NCBI RefSeq assembly: GCF_022965805.1
Contig: NC_133110.1
Location: 27,958,668 to 28,022,667 of the forward strand
DNA from: Primulina eburnea
Taxonomy: Eukaryota > Streptophyta > Magnoliopsida > Lamiales > Gesneriaceae
Reading direction: 5' to 3'
Length of the DNA: 64,000 bases
Positions 24,011 to 36,487 of the stretch are shown here, in pieces. The notes under the pieces are model-generated. The model searched no databases and was not told the origin of the DNA. It worked only from the letters and a program-made list of their open reading frames with translations. Made by a program: the position numbers and the translations under genes. Every line of letters begins with the position of its first letter. Position 1 is the stretch's first letter.

Positions 24011-24198
24011 GGTAGTGTCTATGCTCCACCGGGAGCTTTACGCCCCCTACATCAAATAATTGACACGTGTTTTGTCTTATTATTTTATTTTGTTTGTCTT
24101 TTTAATTTTTCTTTTCTTTTCTCTTTCCTAATTTATTGCTATTTTCTCTGATTACTTTCTGAATTTCTCTTTCTTGGTTACCTCAACTTATCATTACA
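24011..24198 (+). repeat. Left terminal inverted repeat of the MULE
   Basis: Pairs with 27825-28017 in reverse complement. The outer part is GC-richer (caccgggagcttta shared) and the inner part is T-rich. Confidence 0.92.
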
Positions 24199-24352
24199 TT
24201 TATATATTTAACCATGGTTGAACAATAAGAGAAGAAAAGGTTGAAAGATAAAAAAAATCTAATTCTTCACCACCGTCAATTAAGTGATGCGAGTGTTTTC
24301 TTCCCGCCATTCAACAACCCAAAGTTCTCCCATTCAGCAGCATTAATTTTTA

Positions 24353-26957
24353 ATGGAAGGTATGTATTTTATAGTAGTTTTTTAGTCCATTTAAAGTCCT
24401 CTTTTTCAGAATCACCATTTAATGTTTCGTTGATATCGTTTCTTGAATAGCCAAGTTTTATTTTTTGATTTAATATTATTTTTCACCATTCATTTATATG
24501 AACAATACATTAATATGAAGAATTTTTTTAAAAGAAACACAGATATGCCCATAAAAACAACATTGATAGAATGAATCATATTTTTTAAAATATCTTACTT
24601 GATCGTTTATATATCAAATAATATTGTTAATTGATGATTTTTAATATCTATAATGTTTATCTCTATTTTTTGTTAGATTTGATATTAAATGATGGAGAAG
24701 GTGTTATTGGTAATACCATTTGCACCAATGAAGACAGCAAGGCCGAAAATGAGGAGACGTCAAATGTTGAGAAAAAACATGTATCCACTGTTGAAGAATT
24801 TGAGCAAAGGTTAGCTATTGGTCAAACCATAAAAAGTATTGATGATGCTTATTTATTATATTGTGAGTATGCACACACTAGAGGTTTTAGTGCTCGAAGG
24901 GGGAAAGAAGCTTATTTTAGTGGTTCTAAAGATCTTTATATGAAAGAATTTGAATGTTCATCTCAAGGAATAAAGGATGGAAAGCGGAGTGCAAATAACA
25001 ATAGACCTGTGTATCAAAATCTAGAAACAAGAACCAAATGTAAAGCAAGACTTAGGATTCGAAGGAAAAAAAATGAAGACTGGAGAGTGACAATTTTTGA
25101 AATTAACCATAATCATGAAATGGTTGATGAAAGTCAAAAATATTTGTTGAGATCGGCTCGTAAAGTTTCATATGCTCAAGGTGAAACTTTAAGAGTAATG
25201 TCAGAGGCTGGGATAAAACCTTCTAGTGTGTTGTCATATATGGAGAAAGAATCACATGGAGTGGAGAATTTAGGTTTTATTCGAAAAGATGCTTATAATT
25301 ATCTGAATTACGTCACTAAGGGACACTCGAGGGTTGAAAATGGAGATGCTTTTGAGTTGATACGATATTTTAAAACCAAATCAAATGAGGAAGACTTGTT
25401 TTATTGGGATATTCAGATGGATGAAAATGGTCGTTTGTCAAATTTTTTTTACAGAGATAGTCGAGCTAGGATTGATTTTGAGTATTTCGGTGATGTGCTT
25501 TCTTTTGATACAACTTATCGGACTAATAGATATAATTTAATATGTGCTCCATTTGTTGGCATTAATCATCATATGGATAATGTGATGTTTGGGTTAGCTT
25601 TCATGTCTGATGAAACAGAGACTTCATTTCAGTGGTTGTTTAAGACATTTCTTGAATCTATGGGGGGGAAACAACCAGAAACAATTTTCACAGATCAATG
25701 TCAAGCAATGATGAATGCTATTGAATCGGTGTTTCCATGTTCACAACATCGTCTTTGCCAATGGCACATTTCAAAAAATGCCCCTTCACATTTGGGTAAT
25801 TTGAATGTCAATCATGAATTTAAAGGCATGTTTATGAAGTGTATGCAATTTTGTGATTCTGAGGAAGAATTTGATGTGGTGTGGAAAAAAATGATTGGTG
25901 AGTTTGGTCTTGAAAACCATTCGTGGTTGAGGGGAATGTACAAGTTGCGACATAAATGGTCAACAGCATTTAGTAATCAAAAATTTTGTGCTGGGCTTAA
26001 GGCTACCTCTAGAAGTGAATGCACAAACTCTGTTTTGAAAGATGGTGGAAAGAGAACTTTTACTCTATTTGAATTTGTGAATAGATTCGAAGAAATTCAG
26101 AAACGGTGGCGGATAAAAGAAAATGAAAAAGACTATAAGTGCCGACATAAGATGCCTACACTCGTAGTGAAAAATCAACCGTTGCTACAGCATGCCGCAT
26201 CTGTTTATACAATTGACATCTACAAAATCTTTGAAAAGGAGTTAGTGAATTCTTTAAACATTGAGTTTGATCACCCCCCTACATTCACGGGCAATCCAAT
26301 GAAGTTTGACATAAGATCGGTTGGACAATCAAATAGGATCCAAAATGTCACATTTGATGTGGAAACTAATGAAATCAAATGCACTTGTCATTATTTTGAA
26401 ACTGTTGGGGTGTTGTGTAAGCACATTTTGATTGTTTTAAAATTCATGAATGTCCATTCGATACCAACAAGATACATAAAAATGCGATGGACGAAGACAA
26501 TTAGAAATAGGATACAATGTTGTGAAAATTTCAGCATGGAGTGTGGGAAAGATTCAGATGTTGTGTATAGAAATCAAATGATGAGACTTTGTTATGATCT
26601 CATTACAAAAAGTACGGTTCATGTTGATTCGAAAAACTTGATCAAAAGAAGACTTCAAAGTCTTTCACTGGAGATAAATGAGATGTTTGAGAACATGAAA
26701 TTAGATGTTGAAATTGCTGGTGAAATTGTTGGTGAAGATGATCATGACATGAATCAAATGATTGTACGTGATCCTGCTCATATTAGATCAAAGAGAACTA
26801 ATAACTCTGGAATGACAAGCCATTGGATTTCAAAAGGAAAGAAAAAAAAAGGTAATACTTATATCTAAATTTACATTGTAATTATAGCACATTTCACTTT
26901 ATCATGCTATAGTGTGTATTATTTGAAAATGTAATGTATTAACCCATTTTTTGTTTG

Positions 26958-27033
<76 letters not shown>

Positions 27034-27481
27034 TACAGGAAGAATGATGAAAAATACAGCAAGTAAAGTTCAAAACATTCAATATGCAAGAGATGAACTT
27101 TTTCTTGGAGCAACAATTGGTCATCCACATAATTCTCATCAAAATGGAGCTCAAGAAATGCATCATCTTCATTGGTCATCTCAAATATCTTGTCCAACAT
27201 TAAATTATGTTATGCATGGTGTAAGTAAAATTATTATTATTGTTTGATTATATATAAATACATTGAAATTACTCACATGTTGTTTTTAAAGGAACACGGA
27301 AATGAATTACATAACAATTGGAGTGGACTCAATCCAAATCAAATGCAACATTTATCTCATAAATTTTCACAGGTTAGTATTACCAAGTTTTAGAAGATAT
27401 GAATATTATTATTATATTTTTATGAATATGAATGGTCATTAATTGTTATAAACTGGGTGCATTATTTTGTAGGATGATTGA
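24353..27481 (+). CDS. MULE transposase, FAR1/FHY3-type, multi-exon
   Basis: DNA-binding transposase of the FAR1/FHY3-related (FRS) class, expected to act in the nucleus on the TIRs. The uninterrupted block 24677-26851 encodes three domains. (1) A FAR1 zinc-binding domain (CEYAHTRGFSAR; Cys at FEC and TKCK; HNH). (2) A MULE DDE core with Asp in SFDTTY, Asp in FTDQ and Glu in SRSECTN, followed by CQWH. (3) A SWIM finger (CTCHYFETVGVLCKH). Splice signals fit one model in frame: a tiny first coding exon 24353-24359 (ATG GAA G|GTATGT), then 24677-26851, 27039-27220, 27292-27372 and 27473-27481, about 817 aa in all. The long block could also be read from an ATG at 24631 without exon 1. It is mobile, not a host FRS gene, because it lies between TIRs and TSDs. 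Confidence 0.9.
26959..27031. repeat. Compound microsatellite (TA)n(TG)n in a MULE intron
   Basis: About 22 TA repeats followed by about 14 TG repeats. They lie in the intron 26852-27038, ending just before its acceptor (tattacag). Confidence 0.95.
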
Positions 27482-28017
27482 AGACCTTGCTGATGGTAGA
27501 ATGACTTTTGGAGATTTTTGATGGTATGACTAGAACATAATTTTTGCTTGTTCACAGTGAATATAATGTAGTTCAACTATTTTTTGAAACATATATGATG
27601 TTCTAATTATTATAAAATTACATTTGAATGTTGTTGTTTCATATTTCGTATTAGTTTTATAGATATAAATATGAAAATATATAGTTACAATATTATGAAT
27701 CATTTTTTGTAAATATTATGTTATACTATGTATGACACTAGTGAGGAGAAAAAGGAAACAAGAAAAATAACAATAAATGAGGAAATAGAAAAATAAATAA
27801 AATTAAGAAAGAAAAAACAATATTTGTAATGATAAGTTAACGTAACCAAGAAAGAGAAATTAAAAAAGTAGAGAGAGAAAATATCAATAAATTAGGAAAG
27901 AGAAAAGAAAAGAAAAGAAAAATTAAAAAGGCAAACAAAATAAAATAATAAAAATAGACACATGTCAATTATTTGAGGTAGGGGGAGTAAAGCTCCCGGT
28001 GCAGCATAGACTCTCCC
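27482..28017 (-). repeat. MULE 3' untranslated region and right terminal inverted repeat
   Basis: No coding sequence after the stop at 27479-27481. The TIR proper is 27825-28017; the sequence before it is AT-rich. Confidence 0.85.
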
Positions 28018-30459
28018 CATTACGAGTTCTTAGTAATGCCGTTTGGATTGACCAACGCTCCAGCAATTTTCATGGATCTCATGAACCGAGTATTTCAGCC
28101 GTTCCTCGATCAATTCGTCATAGTATTCATTGACGACATTCTTATTTACTCGAAGAGCCATGAGGAGCACAACCAGCATTTGAGGACAGTTTTGCAGACC
28201 TTGCAGAGTCGCAAGTTATTTGCGAATTTCAGTAAGTGTGAATTTTGGCTGCAGAAAATTGCATTTTTGGGGCATATAGTATCCAGCAGTGGTATTGAGG
28301 TGGACCCATCGAAGGTGGCAGCTGTTAAAGAATGGGTTGAGCCAAAGAACGCATCTGAAATCCGCAGCTTTTTGGGTTTAGCAGGCTATTACCGTAAGTT
28401 TATTAAGGGATTTTCGTCCATAGCAGTGCCGCTCACCTCACTAACCGAGAAAAATGCAAAGTTTGTGTGGAGCAAGGAATGCCAGAAGAGCTTCGACACC
28501 TTGAAGCAAGCTCTTATTTCAGCGCCAGTGCTAGCCATGCCGACAGGGCAAGGCGAGTTTGTGCTTTATACCGATGCATCTAAGCTCGGATTAGGCGCAG
28601 TGTTGATGCAGCAAGGTCGGGTCATAGCTTATGCTTCCAGACAGTTAAAGGTGCATGAGAAGAACTACCCGACTCACGATTTGGAATTAGCCGCCGTTGT
28701 CTTTGCATTGAAAATTTGGAGACACTACCTATACGGCGAGAAATGCCAGATTTTCACCGACCACAAGAGTCTCAAATATTTCTTCACGCAGAAAGAGTTG
28801 AATATGAGACAGAGACGGTGGTTAGAACTTGTGAAAGATTACGACTGCGAGATTAGCTACCATCCGGGAAAAGCTAATGTTGTCGCAGACGCCTTGAGCA
28901 GAAAAGTGGCAGTGGTAGCTCAGTTGACAGCTCAGAGACCACTACAGTCGGAGATTCAGAAGTTTGGTCTAGAGATTTATCGTGATGGCAAGGCTCCTAG
29001 GCTGTCTAATCTGACAGTCAAATCTGATTTGCTAGACCGAATCCGAGCAGGTCAGTCTTCAGATGAGCAGTTACAGAAATGGAGACTGAAAGACGAAGCT
29101 AAGGGCAGTGTGCTGTACACAGTTTCAGACGGCATTGTGAGATACAGAGGTAGAATGTGGGTGCCTAGTGTTGGTTCGATCAGACAGGATATTTTGACAG
29201 AGGCACACGCATCTCCGTATTCCATTCACCCAGGAGGCACCAAGATGTACAAAGACCTTCAGTTATTGTATTGGTGGCCAGGGATGAAGCGAGACATCCG
29301 TAGGTTCGTATCAGAATGTCTCACTTGTCAGCAAGTAAAAGCTGAACATCAGAGACCAGCAGGGTTGGTAAAGTCACTCTCCATCCCCGAGTGGAAGTGG
29401 GAGAACATTACTATGGATTTTGTTGTTGGGTTGCCGAGATCAGTCATTGGATCAAATTCTATTTGGGTTATAGTGGACCGACTCACTAAATCAGCGCATT
29501 TCCTGCCAGTGAAGACGACTTTCTCCATGACCCAGTATGCGGATCTTTATATCCAGGAGATCGTCCGGTTGCATGGTTTCCCAGTCTCTATTGTGTCCGA
29601 CAGGGACCCGAGGTTTACATCGTCCTTCTGGAAGAGCTTACATGCAGCCATGGGGACGAAGTTGCTTTTCAGTACAGCGTTTCACCCGCAGACAGATGGC
29701 CAGTCTGAGCGAGTGATTCAAGTTTTAGAGGACTTGCTAAGGGCGTGCATGATTGATTTTCAAGGAACTTGGGAGTCTAGACTACCTCTAGTGGAGTTCA
29801 CATACAACAACAGCTTCCAAGCATCTATTGGTATGGCTCCCTATGAGGCGTTGTACGGGAGGAAGTGCAGATCACCAGTTCATTGGGATGAAGTTGGTGA
29901 GAGGACAGAACTTGGCCCAGAAATAGTTCAGCAGACTGCAGACGTGGTGGTCAAGATTCGGGACAGAATGAAGACCGCCCAGAGCCGTCAGAAGAGTTAT
30001 GCTGATAAGAGGAGGAGAGATCTCGAATTTTCAGTGGGTGATCACGTTTTCGTCAAGATAGCACCTATGAAGGGTGTTATAAGATTTGGAAAGAGAGGCA
30101 AGTTGAGTCCGAGGTTTATTGGACCGTTTGAGATCTTGGACAGAGTTGGGACGCTAGCGTATCGTGTAGCCCTTCCGCCGAATCTGGCCGGGGTGCACAA
30201 TGTGTTCCATGTCTCGATGCTAAGAAAATATTTGGCTAATCCTTCTCATGTTCTGAGTTATGAGCCACTGCAGTTGACTCCAGACCTGTCTTACGAGGAG
30301 AAACCAGTCCAAATCCTAGACAGACAGGAGCGCAGACTTCGGAACAAGACGACCAAGTTGGTCAAAGTTCAATGGCTGAATCAATCGGTGGAAGAAGCCA
30401 CTTGGGAATCAGAGGCCGACATGAGACTTCGCTACCCGGAGTTATTCGGTAAGACTTAA
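28018..30459 (+). pseudogene. pol: Element B pol, C-terminal RT to chromodomain (downstream of MULE)
   Basis: Resumes pol at [13 protein letters not shown] in the same register as the upstream part. In order: rest of RT (catalytic FIDD near 28130; [11 protein letters not shown]), RNase H ([33 protein letters not shown]), integrase HHCC finger ([13 protein letters not shown] ... CLTCQQVK). The DDE core follows ([38 protein letters not shown]), then the GPFEI module and a chromodomain-like tail ([16 protein letters not shown]) ending ELFGKT at 30459. There are no stops or frameshifts. It is labelled a pseudogene only because the MULE separates it from its N-terminus. Confidence 0.94.
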
Positions 30460-30496
30460 TTTCGAGGACGAAATTTTTATAAAGTGGGGGAGGAAC
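30458..30496 (+). promoter_or_regulatory. Pre-PPT hairpin and polypurine tract of B
   Basis: AATTTCG / AGGA / CGAAATT (7 bp) overlaps the pol stop. The purine-rich aaagtgggggaggaac then abuts the 3' LTR at 30497. Confidence 0.85.
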
Positions 30497-33221
30497 TGTA
30501 GTGCCCAAATTTAATACACGTATAACCCATGCATTCATTTAATTATTAAATCATTTAAATTAATTTTAAATGAGTTTCGGCGATGCATGATTTATTTAAA
30601 TGCATTATTTTAAATTAATTATGTTTATGCGATGCACGTTAAAACGTTTTTCGAGTTTCATGTTTCAGGCGATTATTCGAAGCGGGATTGAGGAAAAGAC
30701 CCGGTGACGATTTTTGGCAATTTAAAATGTGGTATTTTATTTTAAGTTGAGGATGGGGAAATTTATTAAGTTATCAAGTTTTAATATTTTAAAACATTAT
30801 TGTGTATTTAGATATTCAAGAGTTTGAAACTTTTAAAATTGGTGTGTAATTATTTTAATTGTAGAGTTTGATTAAATTAGTGTGTGTTAACTTTTATTAG
30901 TATTTTAAATAGTCTATTTAGCTAGAGTTTCTCCTAATTAAAACACACACACACGTTACACACACTCACACACACTTACACGTTTTTACACACACTAAAC
31001 ACACACACTCACCTTACGTTTCAGATTTTATATTTTTAAGAGAGAAAATTCTAGGGTTTTTCTCCCCATAGCAGCCGCCCCCTCCTCTGAACTTTTCCAG
31101 CAAGCTTTGTGAATTTTCTTCAAAGAATTTTAGCGTCACAATCGTCCCGGATCAAGCCTCGCTCCATCTCCGCTTCGGTGTCGTCGTACGGTGCTTTTAA
31201 ATATCAAAAAGGCACGTATAATCTGTTCTTGCTGTGTCGATCAAGTCATATATTGTATTGCATTGTTTTTATGCGTAAAAGTTATGTATGATGATAGTAG
31301 TTTAAGCGGATCATGAATCGGATCAACTGCGAAGGAAAATTTTTAGATCTAAAACTCGTTTTTACTGTTCATGTCAAAACTGCGATTATTCCGTTCATAT
31401 TTTGTGAAAACTTTCAACGGCAAAAACGTAGAAATTTTCGATACCTTCGATTTGATATATGATTCGAAATTTTTGGACGAAAAATGAGTGAGTTATGATA
31501 TTTTCCGTGCAACTGCGCAAACTGAAATTTAAGAAAATTATGTTATTGATACGTTTCTTGAAGTTTTAAGTTGCAGGCTTCGTTGGAAATCGACGGGCGA
31601 TTGTTGCTGCGTACGGGTATGTTAGTAATGATGTTAAGAGTGTTTTTGAGGTTACGTTTCATGTCGATAGGCACTCGAGCTAATTGGAAGTCGTAGGAGA
31701 CAGTTTGATGTCAATTGCCATATTTTGGGTCGTGGGTGTCGTAGAGCGAACACTGTTGTTTTGAAACGTTTGTACAATTTGGGTTTATGTTATGGTATGC
31801 TAGGATGAGTCTCGAGGTGTTGGTGCTTGGTCCGTATAATCGAGTCTAGAAGGATAAGCATTGGGTGTTCAGAATTTTCGTAAGTTCGCGATCACAGTGG
31901 GTACACGGACCCGTACACGGACCCTGACACGGGGTCCGTGCCTTTGTTTTCTCCTCGACGTCTTTTTCCAGTATCTACACGGACCCCTACACGGATGAGG
32001 GCACGGGGTCCGTGCCTTTGGGTTTCACTTATTGTCTTTTTCCAGTGCCTACACGGACCCTCACCCGGACCCTGACACGGGGTCCGTGCCTTTGCTTCCT
32101 TTCGGTGTCTACTTCCAGTACCTACACGGACCCCTACACGGATGTAGGTACGGGGTCCGTGTCCTTCTATTTTTGGGAAAAATAATATAGTTTGTTTTGA
32201 GGTTGATGTCATGATTTAGGGCAAGGATTATCGAGGTCGTGTCATGGGAAATTTTAGAACGTCCTAAGTAATGATCGAACTCGAGAGTAAGTATGATTTC
32301 TACGTTAAGTTATGTGAGTTGAGCATACAAGTTTATGTTAGTATGTTGCAGCAACGGCCCCTATCGAAGTCCAACGAATCCCTCAACGCCAAGTAAGTAT
32401 GTATGACGTGCAATAAAATATGTTAAGTTTTTGAGGTATGCTAAATGTCTTGTGACCAAGTTATGTTAGGATTGGAAATCGTTAAATTATGAACGGGGAC
32501 CAATCCGCCCGTTAAATTATGAACGGGTTAGATCGTGGTTGTGAAGCGTTAAATTATGAACGTGGATCAACTGGCCTGTTAAATTATGAACAGGGATCTT
32601 ATGTATGCGGCAGTGGATACGTCCATGTCAGCCCAGTACTGTGGTATAGTCTGATCAGGCTCTTTTACGTTATGGGTCACTTGCTTTGAAACATCCTCTA
32701 CGCAAAAATGATGACGTTATTTATGTTTACGTATGCAGTATGTTTATGAAAGTTTGAGTTATGGCACGTCGAAGTATGTATGTACGTATGTTCAAGTTTT
32801 AATGCGCAAGTTGAAGTTTCAATTATGTATGTCCTATTTTAAAGTTGCATGCGATCTTATTATGTAGTACTCGTTATTCCAGTTTATACGTGTTGAGTCT
32901 TTAGACTCACTAGACTTGATCGATGCAGGTGACTATGTTGAGGAGACGGGAGGTGATGACCAAGGGGCAGGCTTGGGCTGAGTGGCAGGCTAAACCCGAG
33001 GACCGCAAGTTTATGTTTATGCAAATTTTTAAAATACTCTGATGTTTTGATTTGAACGTGAGACGTTTTGAGACAGTTTATTTTAGCAAAATTTTATTGG
33101 TAACAGATGATTGTGAGATTTATTTTTATGAATGTTGAGTGACGACCGTATGAATGTTTTATTTAAGAAAATTTTTAATTTTTCCGCAAATTTTAAGTAG
33201 TGTAGAATACGGTTCGTTACA
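30497..33221 (+). repeat. 3' LTR of element B
   Basis: 2725 bp, about nine substitutions from the 5' copy, followed by the TSD gctgc. Confidence 0.96.
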
Positions 33222-33226
33222 GCTGC

Positions 33227-34105
33227 CTTCATTCTTTTCTAAATCAGCTTCACTTTCTCAGTCATATCTCTGATCATATCATGTCCAATTTCAGGAACCT
33301 CAGAGATATCATCCCAATAAAAAGGGGATCGACACTTCTTCTCGTACGCCTCAAATGGTGCCATCTCAATACTCGTTTGATAGCTATTGTTGTACGAAAA
33401 TTCACAAAGCGGCAATGCATCTTGCCAATTAGTGCTAAAATCAAGCACTACAACTTTCAGCATATCCTCCAATGTCTGAATCGTCCGCTCTGACTGTCTG
33501 TCAGTCTGTGGTTGATATGCGGTACTAAGATGTAACTTCGTACCAAGAGCTTGCTGTAAACTCTGCCAGAAGTGCGATGTAAACCGAGGATCACGGTCTG
33601 ATACAATCGACTTCGGCACTCCGTGCAGTCTGACCGCCTCTCTAACATAAATCTCAGCCATCTGGTCATATCTGTACGTCATCTGATACGGAATAAAGCA
33701 TGCTGATTTGGTCAATCTGTCAATCACGACCCAAATCGCATCACAACCTCTGGAGGATCTCGGTAACTGTGTTACAAAATCCATGGAAATGTGATCCCAT
33801 TTCACCTGTTTGCAATTCAGACATTTGGAAACAAACTCTGCAATATCAGTCTTCATCTTTTTCCACCAAAACTGTCCTTTCAAATCATTATACATTTTTC
33901 TGCCACCAGGATAAATACTGAATCGACTGTTATGCGCTTCTGTCAATATCTGCTGTCTCAAATCGGACACATCTGGCACAACAATACGACTATTCACATA
34001 CAGTCTATCATCACGTAACTGATATTCTGATCGATGTCCTGATCTGACCATCTCAATCGATTTTTGCACTTTCTGATCAACTTTCTGAGCCGCTTTAATT
34101 CTCAA
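33227..34105 (-). pseudogene. pol: Element A pol, integrase N-terminal and core part
   Basis: Integrase with HHCC finger (TEAHNSRFSIYPGG, where the usual second His reads Tyr; CLNCKQVK) and DDE core ([30 protein letters not shown]). Between CKQVK and WDHISMDF about 18 residues present in K, B and D are missing in frame. A TAG at about 33239 precedes KRMKAA, after which B is inserted. The downstream continuation is 18387-18866. Confidence 0.9.
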
Positions 34106-35026
34106 AATCAGCTATGGTTCAGCTTGAACAACATACAATCTCAAGGGTCTACTATCTGTCTCAAATACTAATCCAGACAAACAACAATCTTTTATCAAAT
34201 TTTAAACATCAATCGTCGACAAGGATAAGGAACATACCTTTCGACTCAGTGCATCAGCTGCTGCATTGGATTTCCCCGGATAATATTTGATTTCACAATC
34301 GAAATCCTTCAATAAATCAAGCCATCTTCGCTGCCTCATATTTAGCTCTGACTGTGAAAACATATATTTCAAGCTTTTATGATCAGAATAGATCTCAAAC
34401 TTCTCACCGTATAGGTAATGTCGCCATATCTTCAATGCAAAGACGATGGCTGCCAATTCAAGATCATGAATTGGATAACGAGATTCATGGGGCTTCAGCT
34501 GTCTTGAGGCATAGGCAATCACATGTCCCCGCTGCATCAAAACACAGCCCAATCCTCGGTGAGATGCATCACAATAAACCACAAAATCACCCGTACATGA
34601 TGGAATCGTCAAGATCGGGGCACTGGTCAGTCTTTTCTTTAATTCAAGAAAGCTGGCCTCACATTCTTCAGACCAAACAAATGGAACATTCTTCTGAGTC
34701 AGCTGAGTAATCGGCTTGGCAATACTGGAAAAATATTTAATAAATCGACGATAATATCCTGCCAAACCCATAAAACTACGAATCTCGGGTACAGAAGTCG
34801 GTCTCGGCCAAGAAATCACGGCTTCAACCTTGCTGGGATCAACTGATATACCATCTCCGGATATGATGTGACCCAAGAATACAACTTGTCTCAACCAAAA
34901 CTCGCATTTTGACAGTTTAGCATACAGTTTCTCAGCCCTCAGAATTTTCAATACAGTTCTCAAATGCTCAGCATGATCAATCATATTCTTTGAATATATC
35001 AAAATATCATCAATAAAAATAATCAC
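34106..35026 (-). pseudogene. pol: Element A pol, end of RT and RNase H
   Basis: Begins [12 protein letters not shown], the RT catalytic motif, then [16 protein letters not shown] and [12 protein letters not shown]. RNase H follows ([38 protein letters not shown]), with [11 protein letters not shown] and DALSRKV at the end. A stop at 34202 follows STIDV. Up to about 34106 the linker to integrase is degraded with further stops. Confidence 0.9.
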
Positions 35027-35044
35027 GAAATCATCGAGATATTT

Positions 35045-36487
35045 CTAAAATACTCGGTTCATTAATCCCATAAACACAGATGGAGTATTAGTCAAACCGA
35101 ACGGCATGACAATAAACTCATAATGTCCATACCTGGTTCTAAATGATGTCTTCGAGATATCAGAATCCCCGACTCTCAGCTGATGATATCCAGATCTCAG
35201 ATCGATCTTGGAATATACTGAAGAACCCTGCAACTGATCAAACAAATTATCAATGCAAGGCAAGGGGTATTTATTCTTTACCGTTGCTTTGTTCAGTTGC
35301 CGGTAGTCGATACAGAGTCTCATCGAACCGTCTTTCTTTCTCACAAACAGTACTGGAGCACCCCAAGGAGACATACTCGGTCTGATATACCCCTTGGCCA
35401 ATAAATCATCCAACTGTTCTTTCAGTTCTTTCAATTCTACCGATGCCATTCTGTACGGAGCTCTAGATATCGGAACTGTACCTGGCATCAACTCAATGCT
35501 GAAGTCTATCTCTTGAATCGGAGGCAAACCAGGAATCTCATCTGGGAAGACATAAGCAAACTCACACACCACTGGCAAATCCGCCAATGATGGGCTCGAT
35601 TTCAGTAAATCAACTGAATAGACAAGGAACCCCTCCGCTCTTTTCTGTAACAATCGAGTCATATTCATAGCAGATATCAAAGGAATTCTGGTTCGAGAAC
35701 CCTTACCGTAGAATTTCCACTCATAAGCCATCTCAGGTCTGAATCTCACAATCTTGTGGAAACAATCAACATTAGCTTTGTATTTGGTCAACATATCGAT
35801 ACCGATAATATAGTCAAAATCAGACAACCCAAGCACAATACAGTCTAACTCAATCTCATGTCCGTCATACTGTAGCATACAAGATCTAATAGATGTCAAT
35901 GATACAAGGCCTTTTCCCAAAGGTGAAGAGACAGATACTACAGTAGATAATGACTCAACAGGCAATGCATGAATCAATGCAAATCGCTCAGAAATAAATG
36001 TATGCGATGCACCAGTATCAATCAATACATAAGCAGGATAACCAGAAATAGAACAGTTAACTGCAACAACATCATCAGGTGCGTCCTGTGCCTGCTCTTC
36101 AGTCAAAGCAAAAACTCTGGCCTGCTGTCTCGGAGGCTGGCTAACAGTCTGGCTTCCTCCTGACCTCTGCTGTGACTGGGTCGATCGTGCTGGCTGGAAA
36201 GAGTGAACAGCTGATGGTCGTCTCCCTGTCTGAGCCACTGATCCAGATGACTCTGCTCCCTGGGATCCCTGAGAACCTCTCTGGGGACATACTTTAGCAA
36301 AATGTCCCTGCTGTCCGCAAATACCGCAACTGCTAAATACTCCTCGGCACTGGTCTGTGGAATGTCTCCCTCCACACGTGCTGCAATGAAGCCCTGAATA
36401 ACTCTGGCTTTGGGCAGTCTGTCGTGAGCCACTAGAACTGGATGAACTGCTTCCAGATCTCTTGAACTGGTTCCCTCTAGCTTTCAA
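35045..36487 (-). pseudogene. gag-pol: Element A gag C-terminus, protease and N-terminal RT
   Basis: Follows a TAG that separates it from upstream gag. Contains two zinc knuckles ([13 protein letters not shown] and [14 protein letters not shown]), protease ([23 protein letters not shown]), the EIPGLPP linker and RT to MNRVF. A TAG there (35045-35047) breaks RT just before [13 protein letters not shown]. gag, protease and RT share one frame here, as is usual in Tekay elements. Confidence 0.92.

Larger units (their letters stand above)
24011..28017 (+). mobile_element. Mutator-like element (MULE) with FAR1-type transposase, inside B's RT
   Basis: Long terminal inverted repeats: left 24011-24198 and right 27825-28017, about 190 bp, similar along their whole length (GGTAGTGTCTATG left, GGGAGAGTCTATG right). 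They are flanked by a 9-bp duplication, cattaccag (24002-24010) and cattacgag (28018-28026), with one mismatch. The 9-bp TSD, long TIRs and FAR1/MULE transposase are hallmarks of plant Mutator-like elements such as the maize Jittery type. The transposase gene is complete and has spliceosomal introns, so this may be an autonomous copy. Confidence 0.95.
18867..33221 (+). mobile_element. Element B: young Ty3/gypsy (Tekay-like) retrotransposon split by a MULE
   Basis: Two LTRs of exactly 2725 bp (18867-21591 and 30497-33221) start tgtagtgccc and end gttaca, with TSD gctgc at 18862-18866 and 33222-33226. I counted about nine differences between the LTRs (about 0.3 percent), so this is the youngest datable element here. 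It has a PBS, intact-looking gag and intact pol motifs. The RT region is interrupted by the 4.0-kb MULE, and a probable 150-bp intron lies between gag and protease. E is a solo LTR of the same family. Confidence 0.96.

Noticed and set aside
24631..26868. Host FAR1/FRS transcription factor gene
   Set aside because: It lies between long TIRs and a 9-bp target duplication inside a retrotransposon, so it is a mobile transposase.
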